From contig GG745344.1 of NCBI GenBank assembly GCA_000151295.1, positions 713,043 to 777,042 on the forward strand: a stretch of 64,000 nucleotides of DNA, in the 5' to 3' direction. The notes beneath the pieces were generated by a model. The model saw nothing but the letters and a program-made list of their open reading frames with translations. It did no database searches and was not told the origin of the DNA. Made by a program: the position numbers and the translations under genes. The stretch comes from Allomyces macrogynus ATCC 38327 (Eukaryota > Blastocladiomycota > Blastocladiomycetes > Blastocladiales > Blastocladiaceae). This document shows, in pieces, positions 44,485-54,990 of the stretch; the first letter of the stretch is position 1; each line of letters starts with the position of its first letter.

Positions 44485-45583
44485 TCAACGCTTGACCCAG
44501 GTGAACTTTTTGCGCGCCTTGGCCTGACCGGGCTTCTTGCGTTCCACCTGGCGCGTATCCGGGATCAGCAGCTGCACGGCCTCCATGCGCTCACGGAGCG
44601 ACTGGTCGTGCACGACGAGCGCGCGCGCGACGGCATTCGCAATCGCCTCGGCCTGGCCCGTGGGCCCACCACCATGCACGACGGCCCAGACATTGTACCG
44701 NNNNNNNNNNNNNNNNNNNNNNNNNNNNNNNNNNNNNNNNNNNNNNNNNNNNNNNNNNNNNNNNNNNNNNNNNNNNNNNNNNNNNNNNNNNNNNNNNNNN
44801 NNNNNNNNNNNNNNNNNNNNNNNNNNNNNNNNNNNNNNCCCAGACATGTGCGCGCGACGTCTGCGCGACCCCTTGGCAAATGCGCGCCCGTGCTGGTCCG
44901 GCTTGCGGCGGCGCCGCCGCGGCCTGTGCGATCGAGGCCGGGTTCAGGAAGGCGCCGAGGAACTTGGACATGGACGAGAGCGGCAGCGGCGCGAACGAGA
45001 GCGACGGCGCAGCGACAGATGCAGACTGGGCCTCGGCCTCGGCCTCGGATGCGGTGGCCTCGAGCGCTTCAGCAGTGACTTCAAATTCACCCTCCGCAAC
45101 CTCCGTGGCCACCTCCGCAGCCTTGGCGGCCTTCTTGGCCGCCGCCTCGGCCTTGGCCGCGGCAATCGCCCGGGCCTCGACAACATAGAGCGCAATCAAG
45201 TTGGTAGCGAGCGTTTCGTACTGCGCTTCGGTCATGTTAAGTGCCTGGTCGACAAACAGGGCGTCCTTGGACTTGAGCAGCTTGCGGATCGCCGCGTAGG
45301 GCTCTGGGTCGGCGCGAATCGTCTCGACGAGCGCGGCATGGTCGGCGGGGCCCACGTGCTGGCGCACTTGGTAGAGCAGGTCAAAGTAGGCCGCGTTGCC
45401 CGTGAAGTAAGCGGGCGACGCCGGGCGCGCCGGCAGGACAAACGTGAGCGGGTCGGGTGTCGGCGTCGCGGTCGTGACGTTGGTCACGGGCAGCGTCGAG
45501 TAGGCGGCGACAGCACCAGCGCGCGGGACAATGGCCGCGGCGGCAGCGCGCGCGGCTACGGTGGTGCAGGCCCTCCGCAGCAT
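44485..45583 (-). CDS. Mitochondrial ribosomal protein uS9m, interrupted by gap
   Basis: The gene starts at 45583 and stops at 44485, but 138 N (44701-44838) remove part of the coding sequence. The 5' part encodes a mitochondrial presequence (MLRRACTTVAARAAAAAIVP) and a fungal-type extension with an Ala/Glu-rich coiled region. The 3' part is the conserved uS9 domain: VHGGGPTGQAEAIANAVARA, then the C-terminal tail KKPGQAKARKKFTWVKR that reaches into the decoding site of the small subunit. The gap falls at the beginning of the uS9 fold; whether an intron lies in it cannot be told. The final residues immediately before the gap on the N-terminal side may be noise. It lies 318 bases from the divergent gene at 45902. 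Confidence 0.85.
44701..44838. other. Assembly gap (138 N)
   Basis: A run of N inside the uS9m gene. Flanking frames are compatible with a missing piece of coding sequence, so the true gap length is uncertain. Confidence 0.99.
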
Positions 45584-45901
45584 CGTGACGGGTCCGGGCG
45601 GCGGGGCACTTCAATAACGGCGGATCAGCGCTCGCCTTGCAGCAGGTTGGAAGGCGCCGTTGCTGGCGACTTCGTGCTTGTTTCCGTTGCCGAGGACCGA
45701 CAGTGTGCCAGCTGGATTTGGTCTCCTCTGCAAAATTTTAGCGGTGGTGAACTCGCTGATCAGGTCCCGTGTGGTCACGCCGCACACTGTTTCTGCTGTC
45801 TCCCATGCCGATCACTACGCCGGCTCCAGGCCGCTGGTTCGATTCCTGCCTCGACCACTTTTTTCACAGCCGCATCCACAGCTTCGGTCCTTTCCACGAC
45901 C

Positions 45902-47275
45902 ATGAGCCGCCGTGCAAAACTTGCTGCAACCAAGAGCGCAAGCCGGAATGGCCCCGGGCCATCAAGTTCTCCCAGCCAACCGCCATCCGACCCTGATCAC
46001 AGTCGCGTGGTGTTCTCGTGGGCACAGCCCCCGCCCGACGACCAACCCGAGCCGTCCCGACCGTCTCGCCGCCGTCGCTCGCTCGGCCGCGATGCCCAAC
46101 CCCGCACGCTGCCTCGCCCTACCGATGCAAATTTGGCCTGGTTACTCCGAGCGAACCTCGACCATGAGCTGTTGCAGACCAAACGGCGACCATTTCTCCC
46201 GCGCAATCTCCGCAAGACGCTCGCTCACGTCCTGACCAGATATCAGCGAGACGGACTTGCGGATGCCGAACTCAAGTCGCCAGAGGAAGCAGTCGTGACT
46301 CGTACTCTGACCCGCATCGCGCGCTCGGCCAGGGATGCTGCTGTGGGTCTCGAATGGATGGTCGTTTTACGATGGTCGCTAGTGCGGGCAACTGATGCTC
46401 GCGCGTCCAGCGCATCGGCTGTTGCTGGTGTTCCGCCGCCACTAATCAAACAGCCAGAGCTGGCCGGGTGCCACGTTATTACGCTGGATCCGCCGGTGTG
46501 CCCGTTCTGCGCGCAACGGCTCTGGCGCGAGCCGCCCTTCACGACCAAGGAGGAAGCGCTGGTGCTGGCTGTGCTCGTGCAGCATTTGCTCATGTGCCAT
46601 GCACAAGTTCAAGTGCGGCTCGTGGTTTGTTTCGAGCTCTTGCTGCTGTCGCTCTTCTCATGCCCGTATCTGACTACTCCTCAATGCTAGCGGTTCGGCC
46701 CGTGTGCAGTCCTTTCACTCACGCTGGACCTTACCACGAACGACGAAATCACGCCCGGCCGCGTGAGCAAACCCGCCGAAATCGACACAATCTACGCGCG
46801 CCGATGGACGACCGAAGAGGCCATTTGGCGCGACCCGAAAGCATGGACGTTTTGGCGCACGCACTTTCTCGCCGTCGACCCGCCGGACCCGGTCGAGCAG
46901 TACCTCACGCGTCACTGGAACTGGTTCACGTACCGGTACCTACACATCTGAGCCTCCGTCGGCACCATCGTGCAAACTCATCCATTCCGCGCCCCCAGAT
47001 TCGACCTGCACCGCCCGCGGCACCGCCGCGACACGGGAATCCGGCTCATCTACTTCCTGCTCGACGTGGTCAACGACGTGTTCCGCGACCTGCCCATCGA
47101 ACCGGTGCCTTTACCCGCGGGCCAAGACGGCGGCCCGCCGCCACCGACCCTGCCGCAATTGCGCGTCGCGTTCCCGAAATTCGCGCTCGCGCTGCTGCGC
47201 GGCAACGCGGCGACGCGCGACGAAGTTGTGGCCGCTGGGCTCGTCCTGCAGCACATAGCCCTCATTGGCGAATGA
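45902..47275 (+). CDS. Unrecognised protein with CPFC motif
   Basis: Exons 45902-46612 (donor GTGCGG), 46691-46935 (donor GTACCT) and 46999-47275 join in phase to 410 residues. I do not recognise the family. The first ~70 residues are Ser/Pro/Arg-rich and likely disordered, followed by RRPFLPRNLRKTLAHVLTRY. A single CxxC (VCPFCAQRLW) is followed by LVQHLLMCH, which could complete a zinc site (CxxC...H..CH). Later segments are well ordered and aromatic (RRWTTEEAIWRDPKAWTFWR, then LTRHWNWFTYRFDLHRP) and end in a helical domain (LIYFLLDVVNDVFRDLP, FPKFALALLRGNAA). The joins rest on phase and on continuous protein-like sequence; the first splice is the least certain. Confidence 0.6.
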
Positions 47276-47471
47276 ATGAACCGAGTCGCAAATCGCAGTC
47301 TATGTATTTCGTTGCCAGTTTACTCCACTTTCTTCCCTCGTCATCGGCATCGGCCAGAACCACACTCCTCGGCCAACGAAACAACCCGTCCGCTTTCCCT
47401 CCATTCGCCCACACCGCGATCCTCGCGGCCACAATCCAGGCAAGCATCACAATCACCTGCCAGATTCACCG

Positions 47472-48060
47472 TCAGCTCCCAACCTCCTCGTCCCGCGCCG
47501 CCGCAAACCAGAACACGACCACTCCCATCCGACACTCATCGAGCGACCGCTGCCTCTGAAGCGCAACGTGCCGACAGACATCTTCCTTCTCCCGCAGCAC
47601 CAACTCGAGCGCATCCTGCACGCGCAGATCCACAAAGTACGTCCCGAACCGCCGTGCAAGCAGCGTGCCCGCGTCCTCGACCGCGCCACTGCCACTCCCC
47701 GTATCTGGCACACAGAGCGCGTGCCGAGATTCCACCGCGCGATCGTGTGGCCGTGCGCGCGCCACAGCCGCTGCAATGGGGCGAGCACAACAGTCGCCGA
47801 CGCGGACGCGACGCCGAGCGCGGAGAGTAGCGCGGGGGCCTTCGCTTCCGCGACAAAGTACTGCGCGAGATTCGCGCGGTCGATCGAGTCAAGGCAGTTT
47901 GTGCGTGGCAGGACCGACTGCCTGGACACGATGCGGCCGGACTCGGTGACGGTAATCGTGCCATGACGCGGGAGATGCCGCAGAGGTGATCCAAAAGAGG
48001 TGCGAAATCGACGAATGATGTGGGCACAGGAGGCCGCATCAGCACCGCGCACCAGCCAGC
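47472..48060 (-). pseudogene. Broken fragment of a SAC-domain phosphoinositide phosphatase
   Basis: Only the C-terminal third of a SAC domain is recognisable, split over three frames. One frame gives ITVTESGRIVSRQSVL, the catalytic motif RTNCLDSIDRAN (canonical RTNCxDCLDRTN; Cys and Arg kept) and LQRLWRAHGHTIARWNLGT. Another frame then continues ALCVPDTGSGSG, LLARRFGTYFVDLRVQDALE, matching the RY.N.F.D..RQDA block after the catalytic motif. A possible third piece (FVDFAPLLDHLCGI) lies upstream. The shifts fall near 47965 and 47735 and have no GT-AG that could splice them out. The N-terminal two thirds of the domain are missing. This fits a decaying pseudogene; two sequencing indels in a truncated gene is the alternative. 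Confidence 0.6.
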
Positions 48061-48176
48061 ATCAGAACAACGGCACTGGCCTCTGCCCAGCGCCAGCAAC
48101 TCGGCAACGATATTGAAATGTCCTCTGGTATTCCTGTCCACCCTGTCCACCGCGCCCTGACGCAGTGGTGGGTCAT

Positions 48177-49523
48177 TCACATCGGGACATCCTCCGCTCC
48201 GCTCCCGCTCACCCTCCGCAACAGAGCAGCCAAATACGCATCCTCTACCGCGTTTGCCGCATCGAGCCCGACGGCAACCACCTGCTCGTCACGCTCCACG
48301 TACTGCGCCCACCGGCACGCGACGCGCGCGCGCACCCCCAAGTTCGTCATGTGGTAGAGCGTCGCCGCGAACCGCTTCGAGACGCCGCTCGCCACGGGCT
48401 CGACCGATCCGGGACTTGCTGCCGCTGCCGCCGCGATCAAGACGTGGTAGAGCAAGAGATACGGCCGGTTGGCGAGATCGAGTGCCGCGTCGCTGGCGCT
48501 GCTGGCCGACGAGGTCCAGGGAGCGAGCGGCGACGCGGGGACGGTGTCGGTTCGGTCGCGCCTGCGGCCGCGCGTGGCCATCGTGCTGGCGGTTTCCAGT
48601 GGCCACGCTGAGTACCTGTCGATGGCATCGATGGCACCAACGCTCTACGTTGTTCCCAGGGTCAGCGTCCCACCTCGCACCAAAACCAAGTTTGGACGCA
48701 ACGCAACGTACCAGCAAAACCTCGAGCCGGTACCCCACGACTCTCGCCGCACTCTCGCTCTTCGCCAACGCCTTGTAATCCGTCGCCGGCGGCCAGATGG
48801 CCCACACGGCCTCGTCCATCTCGTCCCACTTTTCCTGCCGGAGCAGTCGCTCGATGCGCCATACAAACCATTCGCGCGCGTGACGTCCAAGCCCGTCATG
48901 CAATTGCCACTCGAGCACATGCGCACGTGCCCAATCGCCGGCGCGCACGGCGATTTCAAGTTCGAGGACGCGCAATTGCGTGCGCATGTGGTCGACGTTG
49001 TGCATGGTCATGCCGCGCGCGCTCGTCGCGAGGTAGCTGGTCAGGTAGGCGGTCGCGGCGGACGGGGATTCGGCGCTGGCCATCTGCAGGATCGAAAGGA
49101 GTGAGGCCCGTCAAATATAATAGACTGGGCGCGTCGGACGTACATGTCTCGCGACCAAGCATGCTTGGACCGGATCGTCGGGCGCGGCAAGCGTGGCATC
49201 AACATACGCCGCCACATCGCTCGTCCCGACCCACACGTCGGATGGGGCCTCGAAATGGTCGAGCAGCTGGCCGGGTGCTGCAGCCTTGGCCGCTGTCTGC
49301 CATTTCGAGACGAGCGCTTGGCACTCGGCGTCGGACCGGAACTTGGCCTCGGTGAGCGCCTGGTCGAGAATCTACCCTGGGCCAAGATGTTAGGCAGTGA
49401 CTCCGAAAAGTGTTTATCGGTGTGCGAGCAGCGTACCGTCAAACCCGCATCTCTCCACCCGAAACGCAGGTGGTGCAGAGCCTGCACGAGGAGCGACCAG
49501 CACGTGCTGCGGCCAGGCGCGTT
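48177..49523 (-). CDS. Unrecognised helical protein, 5' end unresolved
   Basis: Exons 49371-49144, 49083-48674 and 48615-48177 join in phase (donors GTACGT, GTGGGA) and encode 358 residues ending GSGAEDVPM. A further upstream exon at about 49523-49437 (donor GTACGC) is in phase but has no start codon, so the true start was not found. The product is almost all helical, with TPR-like character: ILDQALTEAKFRSDAECQ, MRTQLRVLELEIAVRAGDWA, REWFVWRIERLLRQEKWDEM and DAANAVEDAYLAALLRRV. No family was recognised. A repeat-helix scaffold or a complex subunit is possible but unproven. Confidence 0.55.
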
Positions 49524-49683
49524 GCTGGAGGAGGGAATTCACATCAAGGGGTGAGCGGGAGCCCTGTCGAATCCGTGAAAAGAAACGTGGTACTTTTGGA
49601 GGTCGTGTCGCGCCGTGGCCGTAAACAGCAAGAGGTTCCTCTTGGCGCGACTCAAGTCGCCGAAATGGGCAGCGATGAGCGAT

Positions 49684-50631
49684 CTACAGAACAGCCAAAA
49701 ATGCAATGTATTGGTTCATCGTGCTCCTCGGGCAATTCAAGAGGCAGTAGAGCACGCACTGCGTGTAGGAGATCTTGGGCAAGTTGGCCACGAGCTTGGA
49801 CATGCCTGCAACGGCGCGAATCGCCTCCATGTCGACCCCACTCTGCTCGGGCACTGGCCTTTCTTGGTCGCCCTGCAGCCGCATAACGACGTGGTCCAGG
49901 AACCGCTCGGCACGGGCCAAACTCGGCAGCGTCGTGCTCGCCGCGGGCTCATCAGTACCGTTTGGCGCTGGACCGTCGTCGCTCTCCGCTCCCGCTTGCG
50001 CATCGACCATCTCCACGTCGCAATTCTCCTGTTCTCCTTCCACCCGCAACCCATCGCTTGTCGCCGCTCGTGCCGCCGTCGACCCCGCCCCCACACCCTT
50101 CTCAGGGCACACATATTCGCGCAACGCGTCGCACATCGGCACCCACGCGGCCGGCTCGATCCCCTGGACGTCAGCCGTGAACCGGCGCATCCACTTCCCA
50201 AGCACGCTCTCGTGCGCGATCCGGTACCCGTGCCGCATCACGCGCGCCTGGACCGCCCCGTCGAAATCCATGGGCGCGGAGAGCTGCAGGACGCGGAATA
50301 CGGTTCGGCGCAGGACCGACGCCGACTCGGACGCGGCCGTGGCTGCCTTGACCAGTTGTTGCGCAAGCGGTTCGCCCGTGCCGGTCGCGGGCCATGTCGC
50401 GACGTGCGATTGGAGGTCGGTAAATGACGGTTCAGTGATGCTTGGCGTATCGGACGGGTCGATGAGCCGGTGCAGCGACCAGACGTGCGTGACGAGCGCG
50501 TTGCGGATGCAGAGTTCGATGAGGAGCAGGATCGCCGTCGTGTAGGGCGTCGCGAATTGGCGGGCCGGGTTCTTGGGTAACGTCGGCTGCGGCGGGGCCA
50601 AGTGCGTGTCGTCGCCGTCGCTGGTCGTCAT
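49684..50631 (-). CDS. Unrecognised single-exon protein
   Basis: 315 residues from the ATG at 50631. I do not recognise a family. The N-terminal half is helical and partly hydrophobic (TTAILLLIELCIRNALVTHV, then SESASVLRRTVFRVLQLSAP and MDFDGAVQARVMRHGYRIAH). A central acidic linker (GEQENCDVEMVDAQAGAESD) follows, and a C-terminal helical/hydrophobic stretch (SYTQCVLYCLLNCPRSTMNQ) ends the protein at LAVL. The frame is open 58 codons upstream, but those residues look like UTR. Codon composition matches neighbours, so it is probably a real gene. Confidence 0.6.
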   Translation of the reverse strand: MTTSDGDDTHLAPPQPTLPKNPARQFATPYTTAILLLIELCIRNALVTHVWSLHRLIDPSDTPSITEPSFTDLQSHVATWPATGTGEPLAQQLVKAATAASESASVLRRTVFRVLQLSAPMDFDGAVQARVMRHGYRIAHESVLGKWMRRFTADVQGIEPAAWVPMCDALREYVCPEKGVGAGSTAARAATSDGLRVEGEQENCDVEMVDAQAGAESDDGPAPNGTDEPAASTTLPSLARAERFLDHVVMRLQGDQERPVPEQSGVDMEAIRAVAGMSKLVANLPKISYTQCVLYCLLNCPRSTMNQYIAFLAVL

Positions 50632-50952
50632 GTTGCAGCTAGTTGTTGGTCGATTTGGATCTGTCGGAGAGGAAATTGGTTTGGGCCGGTCGTGGATGAA
50701 GAGATGCAAGAAAAGATTAGCTCGACGCGGTTGTGACCTGTGGACCGTTAACAAGTTGTGACCGCGCACACATGAGACGACCTGAGCTGTGAATTCGCAC
50801 ACCAAAGGGGCACAGGGCGATGCTTTGAAGACATGAAAACAGCACCAACGACGGCGACTTTTCGATCAGGAAAACTGACGACGCTCCACAAAACGACGAT
50901 GATTTGATGAGCATGGCAGCAAGAATCGGTTCTTATCCAAATTGAAAGATTT
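50632..50952. other. intergenic, no supported gene
   Basis: 321 bases between the start of the unrecognised gene and the stop of the S11 gene; AT-richer than average. Nothing was recognised. Confidence 0.4.
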
Positions 50953-51560
50953 TTAGAACTTCTTGAACTGCTTCGAGCCCGACACGGCCTTCTGGATCTT
51001 GAGCACGTTGAAGCGCACCGTCTTCGACAGCGGGCGGCATTGGCCGACCGTCGCGAGGTCACCGTTCTCGACACCAATGAAGCACGGCGACATGTGCGCG
51101 GCCAGGTTGCGATGGCGCTTCTCGTAACGGTTGTACTTCTTGACGTAGTGCAGGTACTCACGGCGCAGAATGATCGTGCGCTTCATCTTGCCCGCCGACA
51201 CGATCGTGCCCGTCAAGATACGGCCGCGGATCGACACGTTGCCGGTGAACGGGCACTTCTTGTCGATGTAGTGGCCCTAAAATTGTGGGGGAAGAAAGCC
51301 AAGTCAGCGTCTGATTCACCAAAACGTCACCAGAGAGCCAAATTGCGGGGCGAAATAGCGGAAAGCGAAAGTCATCTCCGAACCGCCCGCGAACCCGCTC
51401 AATTTGCGCAAAAACTCACCTCAATGGCCTCCTTGGGCGTCTTGAAGCCAAGGCCAACATCCTTGAACCACCGCTGGTTGCGCTTCTTGGCGCCAACCTG
51501 CTTGGCGTTCAGGAAGATGTGCTGCTTCTGGAAAGCGCGCTCGTGCTGGATATCGGCCAT
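50953..51560 (-). CDS. Cytosolic ribosomal protein S11 (uS17)
   Basis: Exons 51560-51420 and 51276-50953 join to 154 residues, the normal length. This OB-fold protein of the 40S subunit binds 18S rRNA. Sequence landmarks are [77 protein letters not shown] and [16 protein letters not shown]. The intron after codon 47 has a GTGAGT donor, the most classical one in the window, and a TTTTAG acceptor. Confidence 0.97.
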
Positions 51561-52446
51561 GTTGTCTGCAGCAGCGGCACGGCGAGGCAAAAATGACGAG
51601 TTGGCCAGTCGTCAGTTTGGCCGGTCGGAAAACGACGAATCGGGAACGGATGCACGGGCGTGACCACCCCAGCGACGACAGCAATCCAGTTCGACGACGA
51701 GCGACTTCGACCGCATTTTCGCGAGCGAAGTGTGAGGCAAACGAGCGCGAGCGTAGGTTCGACAGATGGGGAGCGCGCGCGGTCATCCGAAGGGATGTTG
51801 GTGGGGTCTCCAGCGCAAAGCGCACGGAACGAGTGGCGTGTCGAAAGGCGAGTTCCGCGCTGACGAGCGGTCGCCGCCGAGATTGGTCGTTGCAGCGGTC
51901 GTCATGCTCATAAATTGGTGCAGTCGTCGTCGTTGTCGTCGTCCTGGTGCTGGTGGGGTGGTCCTCGCGCGCGCGGTGGCATTGGTGCGCACCTTCTGGT
52001 TGGACAGGACCTGAAGGAAAGAGACAGAACCTGCCTGGCGCTGCCTGGTCCGTCAAGCTTCAGTCAAGACAACACGTGACAGTGACTTGGATCATATTTT
52101 GTTGGTTCCAACCCCCAAGTCCTGCAGCGCTGAAAGCGTGGCTACGATGCCTGCGAGTCCTTTGTCAACGTCGGACCCAGCAATGATTCGAGTGGCTCAA
52201 CGGTCGCGTTGACGCGAGACGTGCTCTTCGTTCTCTGTAGCGTATGATGCAGCGCCTGGAGTGGCTCTGGTCGCTCTGGCCCCCGCGTCACGTTCAGGTC
52301 AGGCAGATCTTGCAGGCCAGACCGCTTTCTGACCAGCAGTGAGGATGTCCTCAAGAAATCCAAGCGGACGAGGGCACACCAAAATCTATGTACAATATCC
52401 ATCGAGCCCCACCCGCCCCATGCCGACCAAACACGCTGCCAACGGT
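51561..52446. other. intergenic upstream of S11
   Basis: 886 bases between the S11 start and the stop of the LYR gene (both minus). No gene was recognised; S11 promoter elements should be here. Confidence 0.45.
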
Positions 52447-52749
52447 TCAATCCGCACGCCCCTTGAGCCCGTGCTTGAAGACGCGGTTGACCTCGGAGTC
52501 ACGGAACATGCGGTGCAAGTGTTCGTCGGGCAGTTGGCCAAGCGCCTGGAGCACCTGCAAGTCGAATCGCGCCTGGTCGTGCAGCCTTGATGCCTCGGTG
52601 GCCGACACGTCGCGGTAGAGCTCAAAGGCGTGGCGCACGTTGTACTGGAGCTTGGGCCGCAACTTAATAATGGGGAACGTGCGCACGGTGCGCAGTGCGT
52701 GTCGGTAGAGCGCGAGTGTCGCTGTTGCTGAGACGGGGCTGGCGGGCAT
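52447..52749 (-). CDS. LYR-motif protein (LYRM family)
   Basis: 100 residues, single exon. The Leu-Tyr-Arg tripeptide (LALYRHALRTVRTFP) near residue 14 is followed by a basic helix (KLRPKLQYNVRHAFELYRD) and a third helix (RFDLQVLQALGQLPDE). This is the three-helix layout of Complex1_LYR proteins. These small mitochondrial proteins bind the acyl carrier protein and assist Fe-S or respiratory complex assembly. Which member this is cannot be decided; the NVRxxF block rules out no subgroup. It is close to and divergent from EB1. Confidence 0.75.
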   Translation of the reverse strand: MPASPVSATATLALYRHALRTVRTFPIIKLRPKLQYNVRHAFELYRDVSATEASRLHDQARFDLQVLQALGQLPDEHLHRMFRDSEVNRVFKHGLKGRAD

Positions 52750-53430
52750 GGTCGTGGTTGATAGTTGGGCCTGTTAGGTCGAGCGGTGGTTGCGATTGGG
52801 ATCCGGGGCACGCGGTGCGTTTGCGCGGACTGGGTCAAGACTGGCGGGCACGGTGCGTCGTGGTCGTGGATTCGCGCTGGCCTTGGTCAGATTGGGCAGA
52901 TTGCGGCTCAAGGATGGTGATCAGTGCGGTGGACAGCGGTGGAGAGCTGCATGTGAAGCGCTGGAAGCAAAGTGATGCCTTTGACATGCACGCGCCTTGG
53001 CCGTGCCGAAGCGTCGCGACGCGCCGCCAGCTCGCCGTTTTGCTCAACTTCAGTCGCGGTCGTCCCTCGCCAGCGACACCACGACGCCCACGACGGCAAG
53101 GATTCGCCTGCTCTGCATTCGCCCTCACCCAAGAAGCTGCAACCGTCCCCAACCAGACTGCCAGCAGCTCGTCGACCCGCGCGCATTGGACCGTCCTTTC
53201 CACAACAAGCGCGCTGCCGTTGATCACGTCCGTGTCTGTAACGCCCTCCTTCCCACAACGACTTGCGTCTGGCCAAGGAAGAACGACGGCGTCACAATGC
53301 ATCCAATCCTCTAGCAAGATGATTTATGCCTCCACAATACCGACACAGCTCACGGTGCACGCGGCTCACTCTTGCGCACGTCGGCCCCACAGTCCTTTCC
53401 TGCAAAGACGCACACCCCATTAATCCCAGC
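52750..53430. promoter_or_regulatory. divergent intergenic region, LYR / EB1
   Basis: 681 bases between two head-to-head genes. No independent gene was seen; it should hold both promoters. Confidence 0.5.
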
Positions 53431-54473
53431 ATGTCGACCAGCAACGAGTCGCGGCAAGACCTGCTTAACTGGATGAACGGCCTGCTCGGTCTCAACATCA
53501 CCAAGATCGAGGAGCTCGGCAAGGGCTACGCGATTTGCCAGGTACGTTCGGCTCGATAGGCGATCGCTCTGTTAGCGGCGAAGACCGACTGACGGCACAC
53601 GCGTCGTGCAGATTTTCGACTCGATCTATCTCGACGTGCCGCTGAAGAAGGTCAAGTTCAATGCCAAGCACGAGGTACGCGCGTATTCTCGTCCCAGTCG
53701 CGCGTGCGTGTGAGTTACGAGCTGACTGACACGCCCCCCCGCTCCCATTCCAGTTCGAGTACATTCAAAACTTCAAGATCCTGCAGTCGGTCTTCGACAA
53801 GCACAAGATCCCGAACGCGATCCCCGTGGAGCGGCTCGTCAAGCTCAAGTTTCAGGACAACATCGAGTTTTGCCAGGTGCGTGCCGGCGCGAGCGGCCTT
53901 TCCCACGATCCCTGCTCGCCCGGTCTAACGCGTTCTTTCCCCTCTTCCCAGTTCGTCAAGAAGTTCTGGGACACCTACTTCCCAGGCCACTACTACGACG
54001 CCGCGGGCCGGCGCGCCGGCGCGCCCGGTGCCACTAGCGGCGGTGCCGCTGTCGCCGCGCCTATCTCGGCGCCCTCTGCCGCGAAACCCGCCCCCGCCGC
54101 CGCTCGTACCGCTGCAGGCGCGCACCGGACGACGTCGAATCCCTCGCTCGCGCGTGGACCTGGCGCGCCTTCCGGCGCCTCACGTGCGGCACCCGGCGGC
54201 GTTGGTGCGGCCGCTCTCGCGCAAGCGCAGCAGCAAGTGGCCGACTTGTCGGCACAGGTGGAGGAGGCACAGGGCGCGCTCGATGCGATGGGCAAGGAAC
54301 GCGATTTCTTTTACGGCAAGTTGCGGCAGGTGGAGGTGATGCTGCAGGGACTGCAGGAGCAGGGGCAGGAGCATGTCCCGATCAAGGATGTACTCGCGGT
54401 GCTGTATGCGGCCGACGATGGGTTCGAGAACGTCGAGCATGCGGATGCGGCGGCGGCCGTGGAGACGTTTTGA
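53431..54473 (+). CDS. Microtubule plus-end protein EB1
   Basis: Exons 53431-53541, 53612-53674, 53754-53876 and 53952-54473 join to 272 residues. EB1 tracks growing microtubule ends and recruits partners. The N-terminal calponin-homology domain (residues 1-~108) is complete: ESRQDLLNWMNGLLGLNITK, IEELGKGYAICQIFDSIY, VKFNAKHEFEYIQNFKILQ, IPVERLVKLKFQDNIEF and FVKKFWDTYFPG. A Pro/Ala/Ser/Gly linker follows, then a coiled coil (LAQAQQQVADLSAQVEEAQG) and the EB-homology domain (ERDFFYGKLRQVEVMLQGLQ), whose FYxKLRxxE motif is diagnostic. The protein ends VETF in place of the EEY/F found in animals. All three introns are short with GTACGT, GTACGC and GTGCGT donors. Confidence 0.96.
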
Positions 54474-54990
54474 GTGGGTCGTGGTTGAGGAGGAGAAGGG
54501 GAAGGGGGTCGCGTGAAAGAAGGCGACGCGGCCGTGGAGAAGCACGGGTTGGTTTCGCTGGATTTCCATGGCAATGCAAGATTGACGGCATGTTTGATTC
54601 ACCGGCGAATGCGCGCGTGTTTGTTGTCGTCGTCGTCGGTGCCCGAGAATTGGTGCTGTCGGTCGGGCCAGGCGACTGAGCAAGGCGCGATGTAAATGGT
54701 CGAGGCAAAACCGTTGGCCATTCTACAGAGCCGACACAGATCGAATCGGGTGGACAAGCAAGACGAAGCACAGCCCAAGGAGAGGAGCGGCGGGAGGATG
54801 CAGACCAAACAACGAGTGCAAACAAACTAAAGGGGGGGGGGGGGGGGAACAATCACAGACAGGACAGGACAGGTTGAGCAGCGGGGAAAACTGTGAGGAG
54901 GGGGAAAAGCACGATGGAGCAATAACGGTTGCGCACAAAACACGGATACACGACACGGAGAAACGGAACGAAGCGACATGCGAGCATCAA
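54474..54990. other. 3' flanks of convergent genes, with poly-G run
   Basis: 517 bases between the EB1 stop and the stop of the Cys-rich membrane protein. A run of about 17 G lies at 54832-54848. No gene was recognised. Confidence 0.5.
54832..54848. repeat. poly-G homopolymer run
   Basis: About 17 consecutive G residues in a convergent 3' region. Length should be treated as approximate. Confidence 0.9.

Noticed and set aside
45768..45862. Possible tRNA: GGTTCGATTCC B-box-like element, GTGGTC/GACCAC ends and a following T-run
   Set aside because: The end pairing and B box are suggestive of a type II tRNA, but there is no acceptable A box or anticodon arm and the T-stem has a mismatch. At best a degenerate tRNA-like sequence.
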